Under the pieces are notes generated by a model, which saw only the letters and a list, made by a program, of their open reading frames with translations, was not told the origin of the DNA and ran no database searches. Shown one piece after another: positions 28,701 to 43,700 of a stretch of DNA of 64,000 nt. The translations under genes and the position numbers were made by a program. Each line of letters begins with the position of its first letter. The stretch's first letter is position 1. Source of the DNA: Mesaphorura yosii (Eukaryota > Arthropoda > Collembola > Poduromorpha > Tullbergiidae); contig WIXG01000169.1 of the NCBI GenBank assembly GCA_009869945.1, positions 62,001-126,000 of the forward strand. The letters run 5' to 3'.

Positions 28701-31700
28701 CGAGCGGATACAAATAAGAAGTGGGCATTCCTCGCTTTTAGATTCGGGATCAAGAAGTTTTCAGGAAATGGGCAAATGAATTCGAGAAGCTGGAGATTGC
28801 GTACATTAATCCACATTCTTATCAAACCGGGTCAGAATTATTGCGAGCCCATGATTAAAATTTCTAGACTCAAATTCGCCTTACGCCTTACGTATGCCAT
28901 TTCAAGGGGCAATAAATCTTTGGGAATCTTGTTGCAGGCAGCACGCAGTCGAGCAGTGTTTCTCATTTATATTCTCCAGTCTCAGCAGAATGCAGAACAG
29001 TCAAAATGTGTCAAAAGATTGTTTATTAGATTTTTTTTAGTGATTTTCCTCATGTCTGTGGTTTACCGTATGGTGGAATTGTGAAGCTGCATTGTTTTAA
29101 ATTCTACATGAATTTCCTTCACAATTTTTCTTCTCTTTCTCTGGTCGGCCTGCTATGTGCTGTACTATCCATCACACATCATAATAAAACACAACCACGC
29201 GATGGGAGAAAGCCCTCAGCCAATAAATTTGAGATTCTACCAACGAACTGAATCAATCTTTTTATTTATATTTGTTTTACATACGCGGGTTGTGAATGTG
29301 TAATGCGAATGTGGATGCATTGTGGTGCTCAACGCACGCATTCACAATATATATCTTTACTGTGCGTTTCATTTCTGTTATTCTGTTATATTGATTTCGA
29401 GTATTCTGCTGGTAAGTTCGTGTTAACGTGGTCTTATGTGCGGTTTTTATTGCTTGTCTGAATAAATTATATTTAAAAGGCATGCGGACAAAAAGTCAAT
29501 CTGGCTTTTGTTTTCATGTGCCTGTTATTGTAGTTTGCTGTTTACATGGGCAACCGGCTAAATGTTTATTGGTTTCTTTCCCGGACCAGATGATCACATT
29601 GATGACAATATGTTTCATTGGCATCCTAGTCTAGACGCTGTAATAAAAAGCAAATTCGCAAATAGTCCGATGTGTCTGTTTATACAAAAAATGCACTGTG
29701 AATGCAAATGTTAATTAAAGGTATACTTCTTGCTAATCAAAACTTGCAGTGAAATTAATACCGCGTGCGTTAACGACTCATGAACTGAACATAACGTGCT
29801 AATTTTGGATGATGAAACTGAATACAAGCTTTCGTCGTCGGCGACCGATTCCCACGAAAACGGGTCGAATTATCCAGACACAGTGGCATTATTCCACGAA
29901 TTCGAATTATGTTACTCGGAAAGCAACTCTTCGTTTTCACTGCAAGGGAGAGCGAGCGGCGAGTCATGTGTGATAATTAAATACAAAAGATCGATACTTT
30001 CAACATACCAGCAACACAACCTCATGAATATTGCCAGACCAGCCAAACATAGGAAATGCAAAATGCTACGTACGAGTGTATTTAACAAACCCGATCGTTG
30101 CGGTCGTTTGCACATAATTTAAAATACACTGCTTCTCTCATATTTCGTGTATTTCGAAGGAGCCGTGTGCTTGAGCCGTACTTGAAACAGTGCTCTGTTC
30201 TGTTGTACTTTCGCCAAAGTTCATTGTATTCATAAAAAGATAAACATTCGGTGCTGGTGGAGTTTACTCTCTCGCCAAATCTGAAATTCTCTCATTCTGG
30301 AATGTGGATTACACAAAGCATGGTAACACTTCCAATATAATACGGAGTTTTGGCAGTGCGTATCATTTTGCGTTGTATAAATTTTTAAATTTAGGTCAGT
30401 AGTTAATTAAAACTAGACATCTAGCTGAGAGGCCAGCCACCCCTTTGGCAAACAGCAAAGGTCTGAATAATTAAAATGCAAATGAAAATTATACGCAGAA
30501 CGGTATTCCATGCTGCTACGCTGCGCTGCGTGGCTGCGTCCTGCGTGCTCGTACACAAATCATATGGTCATGGCGAATGCTGTAAGGCTTCAACAGACCG
30601 ACCGTTGTTACTCTCATGGGTCCTCAGAAATATCCAGAATTCCAGCCAGGACACGTCTCGTTGTCACTCATGGAACTCGGCCCACAGGCAAACATTTGAA
30701 ACCAAGCCAAGCTCACGAAACATGGCATGGTGTCATGCAGTACTGCGAATAGCAGTAAAATAAAGGCAGGATTACACTCTAATTTCGTGTACGAACTCAT
30801 ACCGGAAAAATAATTGGATCCAGTGCTTTCATTAGCAACCCGGAATTGTTCAACCAAAATAAATGATCAACTTTTGCGCATTGAGATAAATCTTAAGGAT
30901 AGAGCTGGACTCCCATCGTGGTGTCAATCACATCTGGAGAAGAATTCATTCATTGCATTGTAATTAAAATTGCACAATAAACGAGCGGATAACGGATTCA
31001 TAACAAAGAGTTTCAGTCCTAATTCTAGAATTCCGCCACTTTACGTTTGCTTCAGATTTCAAAGGTCGTAGGCAGCCGTCGAAGTTTGAAATTAATAAAT
31101 GAGATTCGTGTTTATACATTGCCAAATTGTAATTGCTCTCTGCTCGCTGCAATTGGCTACTATAAAAGGATTGTGTTACAAATACTGATATTAATTGGAA
31201 ACACTATATGTCAGGAAATGATGAGTTCTCCGCAGAAAGAGCGATTATTTGCTAGTACGCACTGCGTATGAGTGGCAGTGGACATGGCACAAAGGAAAAT
31301 GTAAACGACATATGAAATTTCACTTTTAACAATAATGGGAACAGTGTCGGCTTGGTGTTTTCAAAGTGTTCATGCTGGCTGTGTGGTGGAAGAGCAAAGA
31401 GAAAATAATTGTTTGTGATATTTTTGATGGATTCATCCACTAAATACAAAGACAGTTGCTGGATGAGGATAATACACAAAGAAAGCATGCTGGCAACGAA
31501 CGCGTACAATTTATCTTATTCTAGGCTTCATTTTCTCTGGAGAATTGCGTTGATGTTCCTACTTTTGTACCAGGAGTAGTTTTGTGTTTTCACATTTAAC
31601 ATTTTGTAGGAGTCATCCTCCAATTCCATTTTTCTATGTCTAATAAATGTGTATAATAGACTACATTGTAATATGCATATAAAATTCCCATCTCGCTGCT

Positions 31701-34700
31701 CTCTCTCGCGAAACTAAATGTTCAAAGTACGAAATTCCATCCATTTCAAATTCCCATCCATCTATCGCAAGGCCGCTGCTTTCTCTTATTTTGATTCTCT
31801 CTCATGCTGGTGTTCACGTTGAGGAAAAACAACGGTCGTGCGTACACACCGCCACTACTGCCTCTCCTGCTATTCGCTCTCTTCTCTCTAGTCTCTTTCT
31901 ATTATTCAAATCGACGCGTCATATTATTGAAATAAATGACTTTAGAGTTTTAGAATCATATTAATGTGCTTGAAGCAGTTTGGTCTCTCGCACTGCGTGC
32001 CTCGGCTCAGGCACTCAGTCAGGTTGTCGGAAGCACACAAGTCACGACTGCTGCTAATAGCATACGGGAAGCAAGCATGCACGCATGCGAAATAGGACTA
32101 AAACTCTTTGTCAGTCTCTAAAAATTTTGGTAGTCATTGAGCTCAGAGGACGTGCACGGAAACGAAGCGAATCTAATCAATATTTAAATATATTTACGCT
32201 CACACATCCCATATCCTGTGACACAAACTCACGTCAGCGAGGGGCTTGAATGCAGACCAGATAGCCAGAAGCTAAAATATAAAATTCGCAAGTTAATTAT
32301 TTTTAACACAAGATTCGATACGCGAATATTTATTTAGGCATGCGTGTCAAGTTGTAAAATGCTGCGGAGTATTGTGGATCATGTGCTGAAGGAAGGCACG
32401 CCATCCATCCTTGCCTTGGATAGCTCAAAACCAGCAGCGTTCAAAATTTTCACGACTTCAAATAATCAATCTTACCGTTACCGTCAGTCTTGAGCGAGCA
32501 GATGTAGCCGAATAGTAGACACAAAGTAATTAAAACGACCAAGTGGGCACCACAAACCAACTGAAACCAGCGAACTTCTGAAAGTTTCCCTAAAGTTATT
32601 GTTATGAAAGAACACATTCATTTAACTCGTGCGGTGTCCGCGTTTTGAGCGACTTCAGGCGGTGACAATGAGTAATGTAACACTTTGATTGAGAGTTATG
32701 CACGAAGTAAGATGGGTTTAAGGCTGGGATTTAAACAAGAAGCCATCAATTCATGATAAATGTCATAAATTTCACTAAGAAATAAACTATGCTCACATCA
32801 CCTTAAGAGCCAAATAAAATTGGTGCCCATGAACACTAAACTTTTTGGCAATATTTGCATATTGAGTCAGCAATTCATTTCAATCGTATTTATCTCTGGG
32901 ATTAGAACCCTTGCATCGTAAAATGAGCCATGAACCCAAATCGCAGGGAAGGTACTACCCGAATTTCTCTTGACGGTTCACGTTTGCTTGATTGTCTAGA
33001 GCTCGATTACAAAGTTTCTAGGCAAGCGATATTCAATTCAAATAACATATGTGCTCGTGTAATTTCGGAACTTACGACAAAAATACTGTAATTTGAAATC
33101 CATTTTCATTCAAATAATTTTGGACTCCGACTGTGATATGATTGCAAGCGTGAAAACTTTTGCTTGCTGAATTGTCGTGCGATGACATTAGTCCCATCTG
33201 CGTTCCAGCTTCAGGTGGAACCCTGGTTGAGAATAACTTTTCCGCCCACGCCGCCACGCCACTCTGGACGCACTGGACGATTTACCAATGGCTACAAGCG
33301 AGTGACGCGTGATGCGCCCAATAATTTCATTTGCAGAGATGAAGGAATCGGAATCGTTATCTTTGCCGTAGCCGGCACGAAAAGACAACGATAAATTCTG
33401 GCAGCATGATGAGAGCAGACGAACAACGATGAAGAAATAAAACTACACGAAAAAAAAGTTTACAAATTTGTCTTGTGCGAGAACACGAAGAAATGGCTAA
33501 CTAAATAAAGAACTTTTGCTGCATCGAAGACTCGTGCACCGTGTGCGTACAACGAGAGTAAAGACAATCTAAGGGGAGGAGAAAGTAAAAAGTAAATCTT
33601 TCATCTTTTCTTTCGGGTTTTGTGAGCCCAGTGAGGCATCGTATTGTTCTTTCACAATTGGTTTGCCTGTTTCGTTCCGCCGTTTCTGGTTTGCCAACGC
33701 TCGTTTCGTTCACGAGGTTATGTACACGTTGCACGCAAGACGCGACGCATAGTGCGTGGGACACGAATCTTCGTCTATCGTCTTCTCTGTCCTGCGGTAC
33801 CGCAAAGCAGCAGACGCGGAGCTCGCTCGGTTAATCAGCACCAGCACGCGGCAGTGAAAAGGGAAATGCGTGGCTGACTGTGGAGAAAATGAAGGTTCAA
33901 AGAAGTTTTGTTTTGTTTTTCCAGAAAGTAAGTAAACCGTGAAACCTCATCTGAGCGAGCGGTGCATTTTTCTTCATGCTGTCTGTTTCCTCTCAAGATT
34001 AAGTAGCAAAACCCGAAATGATGAGGAAGCCACCGCCACTGCATCATTGTGCGTATCTCATTAATGATACAGCAACTAAAGAGGAAGCGACCAGAACTGG
34101 GAATCAACCCCAGTGGATCTGCCCGGCTTGAATGCTGCTCTGCTCTGCTATTTAATCAAGCTCTATAAATATTGCGGAATACATCCTTGAAGCCTGAATC
34201 GCCGTGCCGTTGCTGTTATTCTACTTTTGGATTTCCCATTACACGCTTTACGCGTGGTGAACTTGCCCTTCCTGGACTTTGTTCTTTTACTGCCTTGCCT
34301 TTTATTTTGTATGCTCTTGCGCCGGAGTTGTAGTACAATTGTACACATTTGGGAGAAAACTGGAGTCTAAGTAAACAAGTTAAAGCGTAATCTGTCACAA
34401 CCGAATTTATGACCAAGGAAGAGATATTGAACAAATCCTTCCCAAATCGAATGCGGCGCATCTTTCTCCTAAATGGGCATATCGACGTGGGCAATGGCTC
34501 GACCGTCTGTCGGCTGTCCACGCAAGGAAGACAGGCAGCAGTCAAAACTCAAGTATCAAATGTGTCGGTTGATCCTCCTCCACTGAATGTCTACATAATT
34601 TGGTCATTGACTTGAGGACCGACGGCTAGACGACGAATCCCATCGTCAATTCAAGTGGAATGAGGATTTCACTCTGTAACATCAGAGTGGGATTACGACG

Positions 34701-37700
34701 AGCAATTGATTTCTAAGTCGCATTGCATGCCGCAACTTAGCTGGTATCGATTGTTGAGTGCATATTCGACATTCGATCCATTGGGGTTAATGAAAGCTGA
34801 TTCCTTGGAGTTTCGACCGCTGTTTGGTTGAAGTCGAGTGTGTCTTATGTACACGAAGCATTTCTCTTGCTAAAACGTTATACAGACTTGAGTCAAGCAA
34901 AATATTCCACAATACGACACTGCGACAGTCAACATATTGGGCGGCGGAGAGTTTCTAATATTGTCGCATTGTCCAGTGTCGTATTCTCAAGACCACGGAG
35001 ACAAGCGACATCGGCGACATAACCTCGACTTCCCCCCATGCAAGTCTCGTGTGATTGTTGACAAACTTTCATTCCTTCATGAAGGGGGTGTATGTGAGTT
35101 ACTTGCGAGGATTCTCCAAATGTTTGGTTTGCCATGAATTTTCCGGTTTGCTTTGTCGCGTGCCGCTTCGTTGGTTATATTCTGAGATCTCTTTGAATCC
35201 GAGCATCGATGTCAAGTTAAATTATTCTGCGTCATCTCGAGCAAACCAACATAGACGCTGCATAGATTCACAATTTACGGTTTGATCCTGATACCAGGAA
35301 GACCCGGGAAAGGGTGAGGTTAAATCCAATTTCCTTAAGCATCCACTGCAACCACGTGCAAGGCAAACAGCGGAAAGATGTATCATGTTTATTTCACGCC
35401 ATGCACTCGGTTCAAGGCTACAGCTTCTAATTCTGGAGCAGCGGCATAATTGTTAAGAAAGACAAATGATTAGGGAAGGAAACGAGCGACCGTGAATCTT
35501 CGTATATCCTTCCATGAAGGAAAGGTGAAATAGAGCTGATTAAAGAATGAATGAGGAAATAAAAGTATTTAATAGAAAGGCAGACTGGGGAAAAGTACGT
35601 GAGTAGGAAAAGAGTACACGGAAAGTCTTTTATTTTCTCAACAAGACTCACTTTTTCCATTTCATCTTTATTGATGATACCTTTTCTTCTTCTTCCTCTT
35701 CACTTGGCATTGAAGACGAACGAGCCACGAGGAAATTGATGTTCAAACATTGGAAACAAAAACTTTCTCTGCCTGGTGCTTCTTCCCCCACCATTCTAAC
35801 CGACCTGGATGCTGGATCTTCTCACTGCTTGTTCCTTGTTGCGTTACGCAGTTAGGTTGTTGCATTTTCGTTTTCTAATATATTTAATAGTTGTACTCGG
35901 AGATATGACAGCGTGCTGTGCTCCGACTTAGGCCGCGCTGCTGCTTTCTTTCATGATTCTTCCACTTGAGTCGAAAACAACTAATATTCAACCTCTTGAA
36001 GCAATTTCTTCCCCTTCCGCTGCTTGATCGCGACGGTGGAAGTCTGTTTCTATTGCTGACCGTTGAAAGAAACAGCAACGTGTCGCATCCTGTGCAATCC
36101 TCTTACTGATTTCTGACATTGAAATCTTTCACCAGAGACTATCAGTTCATACGTTATTCAGGTAATTGTTTCACTGCAATAGACTCCTGACGCTGACGGA
36201 TCCGTTCATTTCCCGTCCCATATTTCCTTGCCTTCGCTCTACGGGAGCGACGGGTGGGATGCACTGCTGCAAGAGGCTCTCACACAGAGACCTGTCCCGT
36301 CAAATACACACACATAATGTTGTACTAAACTATTATCAAGACCTTAGTTGTTTGCTCCGTGAGCCAAAGCGGTGTGAATTCTGTACCTCACCTTGCCTTT
36401 TGTTTTGTCTCCAGTTGCGTTTGGTGAAAGGATTCATTTCTTTGTCCTGCAGACACGCAACCAAGTCGACATAGACAGGGTCTTATATATTTAATGCGTA
36501 CGGAAACTTTCACCGTAACTTCTTATTTGTCAATCCGATGTTAGTTTGTGTCGACTCCGCGGGGGTTGTTTGGGCATTGGACTTTTGCGTGTGCTACGCG
36601 CTTGAGTCATGTGCGACTGCGACGTGCATGATGAAGCGAAGTTGAGAAGCAGAGAAAGAAGACTGTCATCCTGGGCCTTCCTTCATTATTTTCATCAACT
36701 TTTCCTGGTAGGTTCGCTTTGTCTGTGTTAATCACACAGTGCAGCGGAGGCAGGGACGAATTGCTGCAGGCGAGCGAATGACTACAATGAAGGAAGTTAA
36801 TTTTTCTAAAAGAAATTCGAGGTAGAAATTCCAAGCTAACCTTTCTTCTGCAACTGCCTTTACTTAAGATTTTGCTGGAGGCAGTTTATTACTTCGTACG
36901 ACTCCCAGAAACATTGTCCTATTCTTACCACTACGTAGTTCCGTTAACTTTGTTATAATTTACTTCTCACTTGATCGTTGACCCGATTTCATTTATCTTG
37001 AGGTGCGGTTGCGTGGTTTGGAGTGAACTTCAGACTGAGGCAAGTAAACACGAAGGCATGAAGTTGTGTCACGGCTTTTCACCTGCTCCACGCAACAACG
37101 CACTGAACGCGTCGTACACGCATTGCGCAACCGTTTTGTCCATATAGACTGACAATGGGACTTTGAGTCCTCAATTGTTCACGTAATAGAATGAAGGCTT
37201 TGTATCCAACGGCTTGGCTGAGTCGTGGAGGGAACATTCAGTTTGAACTTAGTGTACAATTAATTCTGCGCTTAATTTATTCTGCCCATGAATCGGAAGC
37301 AGCTCCCAAAAGAATCCCTCTACTGCTTGAATCTCCGAGACTGTCGTTAACTCAGCTTGCTTTGAGATTTTCCCGTCAGCCAATTCCCACTCGGGCGTCC
37401 TTCTTCTGTCAATTTGGTGTTCTGTCGTGAGCCTTCTTCACAATGCGTTACTTTATTAGTTTTAGTCTGCTAAATCAATCAAATTGGTTATTAGTGAACT
37501 TGACGTCATACGAGGTCCACATGTTGACATATTGTATTAGTGGTGTCGCCAGAAGAGTGTGCTCTCCCTTATCGAATTAAGAATTCCGATGAAATTGGTC
37601 TCCACGCTCCAATTCATTTAAGACCCACTTTCTCCTGTGTTTACCCTGCCCGATGAATTCTCCAGCCTTTCTTTCTAGACTGCTGCGATGCGGCAAGCGA

Positions 37701-40700
37701 GATTCGGAACAATGATTGCGCAATTTTCGAAAATTGTGTGAAAATCTGGAGAGCTTTCAAAGCCAGGAACAAAATTTTGCTGTTCGTCAAATTCTACAAG
37801 TCATTTTGTGCAGCATGAATTCTTTACTTTACGATGTTGTAGTGCATGATGGGTCTAATTTAGCTGAAACTTTTGCAGACATTTTATGATGAGTCAGTGT
37901 TGATACTAATAATAACAACGTGCTTAATGAACAGAGCTCCCGCATCTCAGCTATCCCCACGCTTCCATCGTCATTGTGCTGGCGTAGACCTTTATTTTAG
38001 GCTGACGTATTTTTCTGCTTGCATCTCTCCTGTAACTTTCAACTTGTGAATAATTGAATTAAATCTTTCTGCGGTACCTAGCTCAGAAAAAGGCCATGAG
38101 GCAACTCGGCGCGGGCTTGCTTTTGGCCAGGCTCTCCAACTCAAACCGTCGAGCCACTTATTTACTCTTAATCTACTCGTCTTCAAAGTCCTCAAACACT
38201 TTCTCGGGTCCATCGTCGCCCCTTTCACCGTTTGCTGACTCCGAAGGCACTTTGCGCTTCCCAGAATGCATTTTCGCTCAAACTCCTCCGAGTCTGCTTA
38301 GCTGAGACTGAGTGAATGTGAATCAATATAACTCTTGAAGCTTCCTTCGAATACCGCAAAAATCATCCTTGTTGCAGAACGACCACATTACGTGAATGGG
38401 GTTTGCGTGTGCGTTATGTTATTTGTACTTAAATTTATGATTAGCTGCAATACTCTTCCACTACTACACTGTACACAACGGCGGCCGCGGACTTTCCCCC
38501 GTTAAGAGATACTTAGGCCGTCCTAGAAACTTTTTTGTGATGCCCCAGAGATCTCTCCTCTTCGGCACTTGTGCTTCCGCGCACTTCCAGGCCGACCATC
38601 TTCGCCGTACGGCACACTTCATCGGTAACTCGCTGGTTTGTTAGCAACAACTCAGATCATGCTAGAAACAAGTTCGCTTGCATTCCTTACCAGCCTTACT
38701 ACTTTGAACTTGCTGCCGCCTTGTCGAGACTGACCCACAAATATAAAAAGTAAATTGACTTTTGCTCAATTCGAAAATGCAACATAAAGTGCCCATCAAA
38801 ATGTAATAGTTGGACTAAACCACACGTCATTTATTAATAAATCAGTGACGCACCCACGCAACATGCTCATGGACGGTTTATTGCCGCTGTAATGATGTAA
38901 TGAAGTTATAATTAACTTCCATTATTCTTTTTATGTGATTTTCAGTTCCACCACAGAAGCCGACCATATTCGACGGTCAAGCGTCGGCGCAGGGAGCCCA
39001 AGCCATTGACAATGGGATTGCTGGACCGTATAGCGAAGGGTCCACAATGACACTCGTTTGTGTTGCTTCAGGAGGTAAGCCGGATTCGACTCCAAGTACT
39101 GAAAACTTGTCTTCTCTTTTTAATCCTTAATGGGTTCTCTCTCATTAGAGGAGCTCATTAATGCAATTTATTCCTCCGTGTGTGCTCGAGCCTCACCCCA
39201 TCGCACTAATGATTGTTCTTCCCCTTCATATTTCTTGATAAACGCTGACTGGCTGGCTGCATGCTTTGACAAGCCCATGCCATTGCCACTGGAAAAGTAA
39301 TTTTTAATTTTTATAATTGAGTTTAATCCTTCCATTTAGCTTTTAGTGCGAGTTCAACTGTGAATCTACTCCCGGTCTCCTTCTACCCCTAAAGCAGTTT
39401 TAATTCCAAATTATTACTGCTACAATAACAGTAGCAACGCAGCGCCTTGAATCACAGAACAAACGCCGTTATAATACGAAGAACCAAAAATTATCCCTTG
39501 CAATTTACAGCCTGTAGACTTCACTGCACTATGATATTATTTCGTGTGGTTAGGAATCCCAGATTCCAGTAAACAGACAACAGGCAAGTTATACATAGAT
39601 GATGGAGATACTTCGAGAGCAGATAGCGAGATAGAAATGCAAAAGTAGACTGTAAAAAGCATACATTTTGCTTCCAGGGTATTAAATACGAAACTCTGGT
39701 GCCGCTACACAACAGCACCAGAGTTTCGGCTTAGGAACTGGTTCGGTTAGTTTGTGAAATGGACAGACCCAGTGCCTTGGTTTAAGGCCCGAAACATAGT
39801 TCACATAAATTAAGGTCCAGCTGGAAACAAAGGATTAGAATAGTCTAAAAGTGACTTCCAGGACGCGATATGGTCTAAGTAACAGTATGGCACCGAATTA
39901 AAATTTTGCCATTTGGCAATGCGTGATTTGAAGTTCACAGATTCCTTTCGTAATGCGCGTACCGCGCGCTTTCCTTTGTTCGAACACAGGAGGATCTCAG
40001 CTTGCAATGCGTCGTGTCTTTTTATAGTTATAAGATAATTCTAATAATCCTAAAATGTGAATCCCGAGCCTCTTCTTCGCACTTTATCTAGGAGGGAGAT
40101 CAGCGTTAACATTTTATGTGATGGTATCATGCACATATGCAAAGTGGTTGAGAGGATATGAGAGAAGATTTCAAGCCGTTAAAGACTTGCAAATTTGCCC
40201 CATTGCTTCCTCCTCTTAGTCTTCATTCTCTTGCCATGTTTTTTTCTCTCAACCACATCGCATGTAAAGGTTCAACCGCAAAAACACTCATCGTCAAAGT
40301 CTGCGCTTATTGTTATGCGCTGGAGTTGTCTCCTGTTCCCTCTGCTTCTTGATGCGGCTTCGTAACGAGTGTCAAGATTTTTGTGCTGTTGGGCCAAGTT
40401 ATAATGTGCTAACTTCCTTCAAGTATTCAACTATGCTCGAACATTAAACATAGTTTCTAAGTTTCTATCCTACCTTCTACCACTCTCCTGCAAGCAGTGC
40501 AAAAGCTAGCAGACTAATTTCACACATATATTCATAAAGTGATGATGATGGGCCCGATAAGTGCCCGTGCAATGCGTAGAGATAAAGAAGCTCAAGTGCT
40601 AGATAGCCAACTATTCGCTGAGTACACACGCTCCGCTAGTCCGCCAGTATTAGTTTTTATATGTGGTTTGGCAATAAGAGAAGCGGAAGATAACTCTAAT

Positions 40701-43700
40701 AAAAGATTTGAGAAAGGAAATTATTATTTATTTTAGCTTCTATCTCGAAATGTTCCTGATTATTCTTTCTTCGCTCTTTTAGGAGCGTGCAGTCGACGGA
40801 TTTTAGAAATTCTGCATTTTGTTCTTGCGTTCTGCACACAGAAAACCACACTTTCATATTTGAATTTATCTTCTGTGAGGTAGTTCTACCATTGTAAGTG
40901 TGGTAAAGCATTGTTTCTGTTTCAGACTCAAGCTGCAGCTTACTTGAAGGAAGGGAAGGGAAGAGTTTAAATTCTCAAATATTTCATGTTCTAATAAAAA
41001 CAAATTTGTAGAGTCTGAGGAGGAAGCAGGAGAGAGAGAGGAGTCCAGTCTAAGCTCCGCATTAGATTCGACTAAATGCTACTAAATCCTTGTCTGATCT
41101 GAATGCTACTTGCAAGTGCAAGGTAGGGCGACTCTAACTGCATTGTAAGTAATGGTTTTAATGACTCAAAGTCAAAACCAAAATGTATCAAACGTAATTG
41201 CTCTTTCACCGTAGCTGCCGCTGCTATCCTGGAACTCTCTGCAAAAGTACTCGTCTGACACTATACATAATTACAATCCAGTGCTACGTGGACTGTGGAC
41301 TGGGTTTAGCCGAGCCGTGAATAGCGCAAAATGAGTCGCTAGAGTATAAACAACGGAAAACGAGGGCTCATTCCTTCCTCGACTATTCACGATTCCATAT
41401 AACCAGACGTCGTTTATATCTTCGATATGGTATGTCTACGATGTTACACAATAGGATCAAATTGACACTTGAGTAGTTTTCCTGAAATATTTATGGGAGT
41501 ATTTAATTGCTCTTTTTCACCGCCACAATGCAATAACAATGCAAAGGCCTTGAATGGAAATAGAAGTGGGAGACATTCTTCTTCGGCGTGGAATTGACAG
41601 TTAGATAGACGATGGAGAAGTATGCATATGTATTATCTTCTACTCTGAGCTATAGAAGCTTTCGTTGAAGAGGTGAACTAATGCATTCTGAATTTTGCAT
41701 GTGCCTTGTGACTTCTTACCTCTAAACTCATCATCGTCACGCATGTCCCATGCCACAAATTCTACTTGCATGAACGTTGAACTTCATCTGTAACACAGGG
41801 AATACGCCGATTCGCTGACTGCTAATGTTCTACAACGAAGTATCCAAATATTTTATTGGATTGGTGAAGGAACTCTTTCGTACGAGTTGAATTGATATTG
41901 TTATTAGGTTTGTATCGAAAAGAGATAAGCAGGATTCCATAACCCATCATGCTTGAGGTCGGTTAGGTGGAGGCCTGTGAGTATTCAGATTCTCATATCG
42001 AGATTCAAATGATTCGAAGGAATATCACTGCTGCAAAGAAATTTGTTCGGTAAAAATTTTGTGTGCTATCTATAGTTTCGGTTTAGCTGGGCTACCTCGA
42101 CTCACCTGCAATTGAATCCAAAAAGTAAAGCGAGGCAAACACACACTAAAGCGAATATTATGCTACAAGAATTGTCTTTTCATGTAAAATAGTCCAACGT
42201 CGGCTTGTCTTCCATTTTTCGCCTTTGGAAACTTTGCCCATATTTTCTGTTTCGTGAACTCCATGTTGAATGAAGTTGTTCCAGAATGTACCCATTTTTC
42301 TCGCATGTTTCCATTTTAGACTCCGTTCATATTGCTCTCCAGCCAGGCGTACTTTAGAAGTTCTCGCCAACGCAGCGTTTGCGTTTATGATAGTGGTGAA
42401 CATTTAGAGTACTTCAGTTTTTCATTCAAACGAAAAAAAAGTATCACCCACATATTTCATAGTCAAAACTATTATTGCACATGCCGACATTTTTGAAGTT
42501 AAGCATATTTACCATATCACACCCAAAGAATCGTCCTGTGCTCTCCTCTAGACTTTTATCCATGAAAGTCTCATTTCTTGAAGAAGAGACCCAATTTTTC
42601 TTTCGTCTTTGTCTCAGTCGAGAACGTCTTCATTTCCTTTCTCGTACAACAAACCCATAAGATACCGCTATATTCAGCACCACCACCAATGACAGAAACC
42701 AAAAGGGCCTTGTATAAGATTCACAAATGGCAAATTTCGTGAATAGACAAAAAGAAAGCAAAAAATTCAGAAATTAAAATTGAGATTAAGTTTTCCCCAA
42801 TTTACTAACTACTTCCACGAAAAGCTGATTTTTATGAGAAGGAACATCCAAACTTAAAAGTTGGACGGTTGTTTTATTTGCGGTTTAAATACTGTGATGA
42901 TGAGGGTTTGACCTCTCGTAGTTTCCAACTCTTTCCAACATTCATTTTGCGAAACTTTTAAATTCAAATTCCGCTCTCCGAAATTACTGCGGAACATTTC
43001 TTTGAGGCTTTCAAGTTTTCGTGATGGTACTTCGATTTTTCCACAAAATTACAAGAATGACTAATTTTCTACAGTTCCTCTCCCTTTCCTTTCCATGAGC
43101 AAAGTTCTGTTTTCCTTTTAAATGTTGGGTTTAGTTGAGCAAAATAGACTTGAGGTTACCTCGCCTGACGACAGGGCTACAATACCCTAAAATAACCAAC
43201 AATTTTGTTCTCGTGCTTTCTGTATACGTACAGAAATGTGATTTCTTTTCTGTTCCCCTCATCGCGTGCTTTGCTTTCACTTACTCATCCTCGTCTTCAG
43301 TCTTCTGTTTTATGTCAGCCGTGTTTGATAATCGTATTTTATTCTAATCTACGAAATTCCCGTTCCCCTCTCTCGACTTTTTTCCTTTCGCTCTTTTTAC
43401 CAATTTAACATTTTAATTTGACAAAGACTTTCATCATCATCATTTGAGCAATCATGATGAGGATTCTCATTCCTCCATCGCATTAAATGCATGCCACGCT
43501 GTGCAAAAGCGAAGATGAGCTAAAGGCAAATGGTACTAGTTTGTTCGTTTAATTCCATTTCCTAAGATTATTTCACATTCCCTGCCAAAGTGCTTAAGTA
43601 AAAGTGGGGGCAAAAGAGTTGACAGATCTAATGACTTGAAATAATTGGATCCAACTACGCTGTGCCCTCAAATGAATTGGGACATGGTAATAATTATACT

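Larger units (their letters stand above)
20191..38945 (+). other. Intron 3 (18.8 kb) between Ig1 and Ig2
   Basis: The largest intron of the gene, phase 1, starting GTGAGT and ending TTTTCAG. I found no recognisable protein domain, RNA gene or transposon in it. Notable items are a long open frame without an early ATG (28380-29084), an inverted repeat at 34911-34985, and CT-rich and GAG-rich simple tracts (for example around 31700-31900 and 35680-35710). Its size and position make it a candidate host for regulatory elements, which is inference only. Confidence 0.7.

Noticed and set aside
34085-34175. Possible tRNA or tRNA-derived repeat on the minus strand, from a CTGGG-GTTGATT-CCCAG stem-loop
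   Set aside because: The T-arm lacks the conserved TTC, no matching 5' acceptor strand or D-arm was found, and the cloverleaf cannot be completed.
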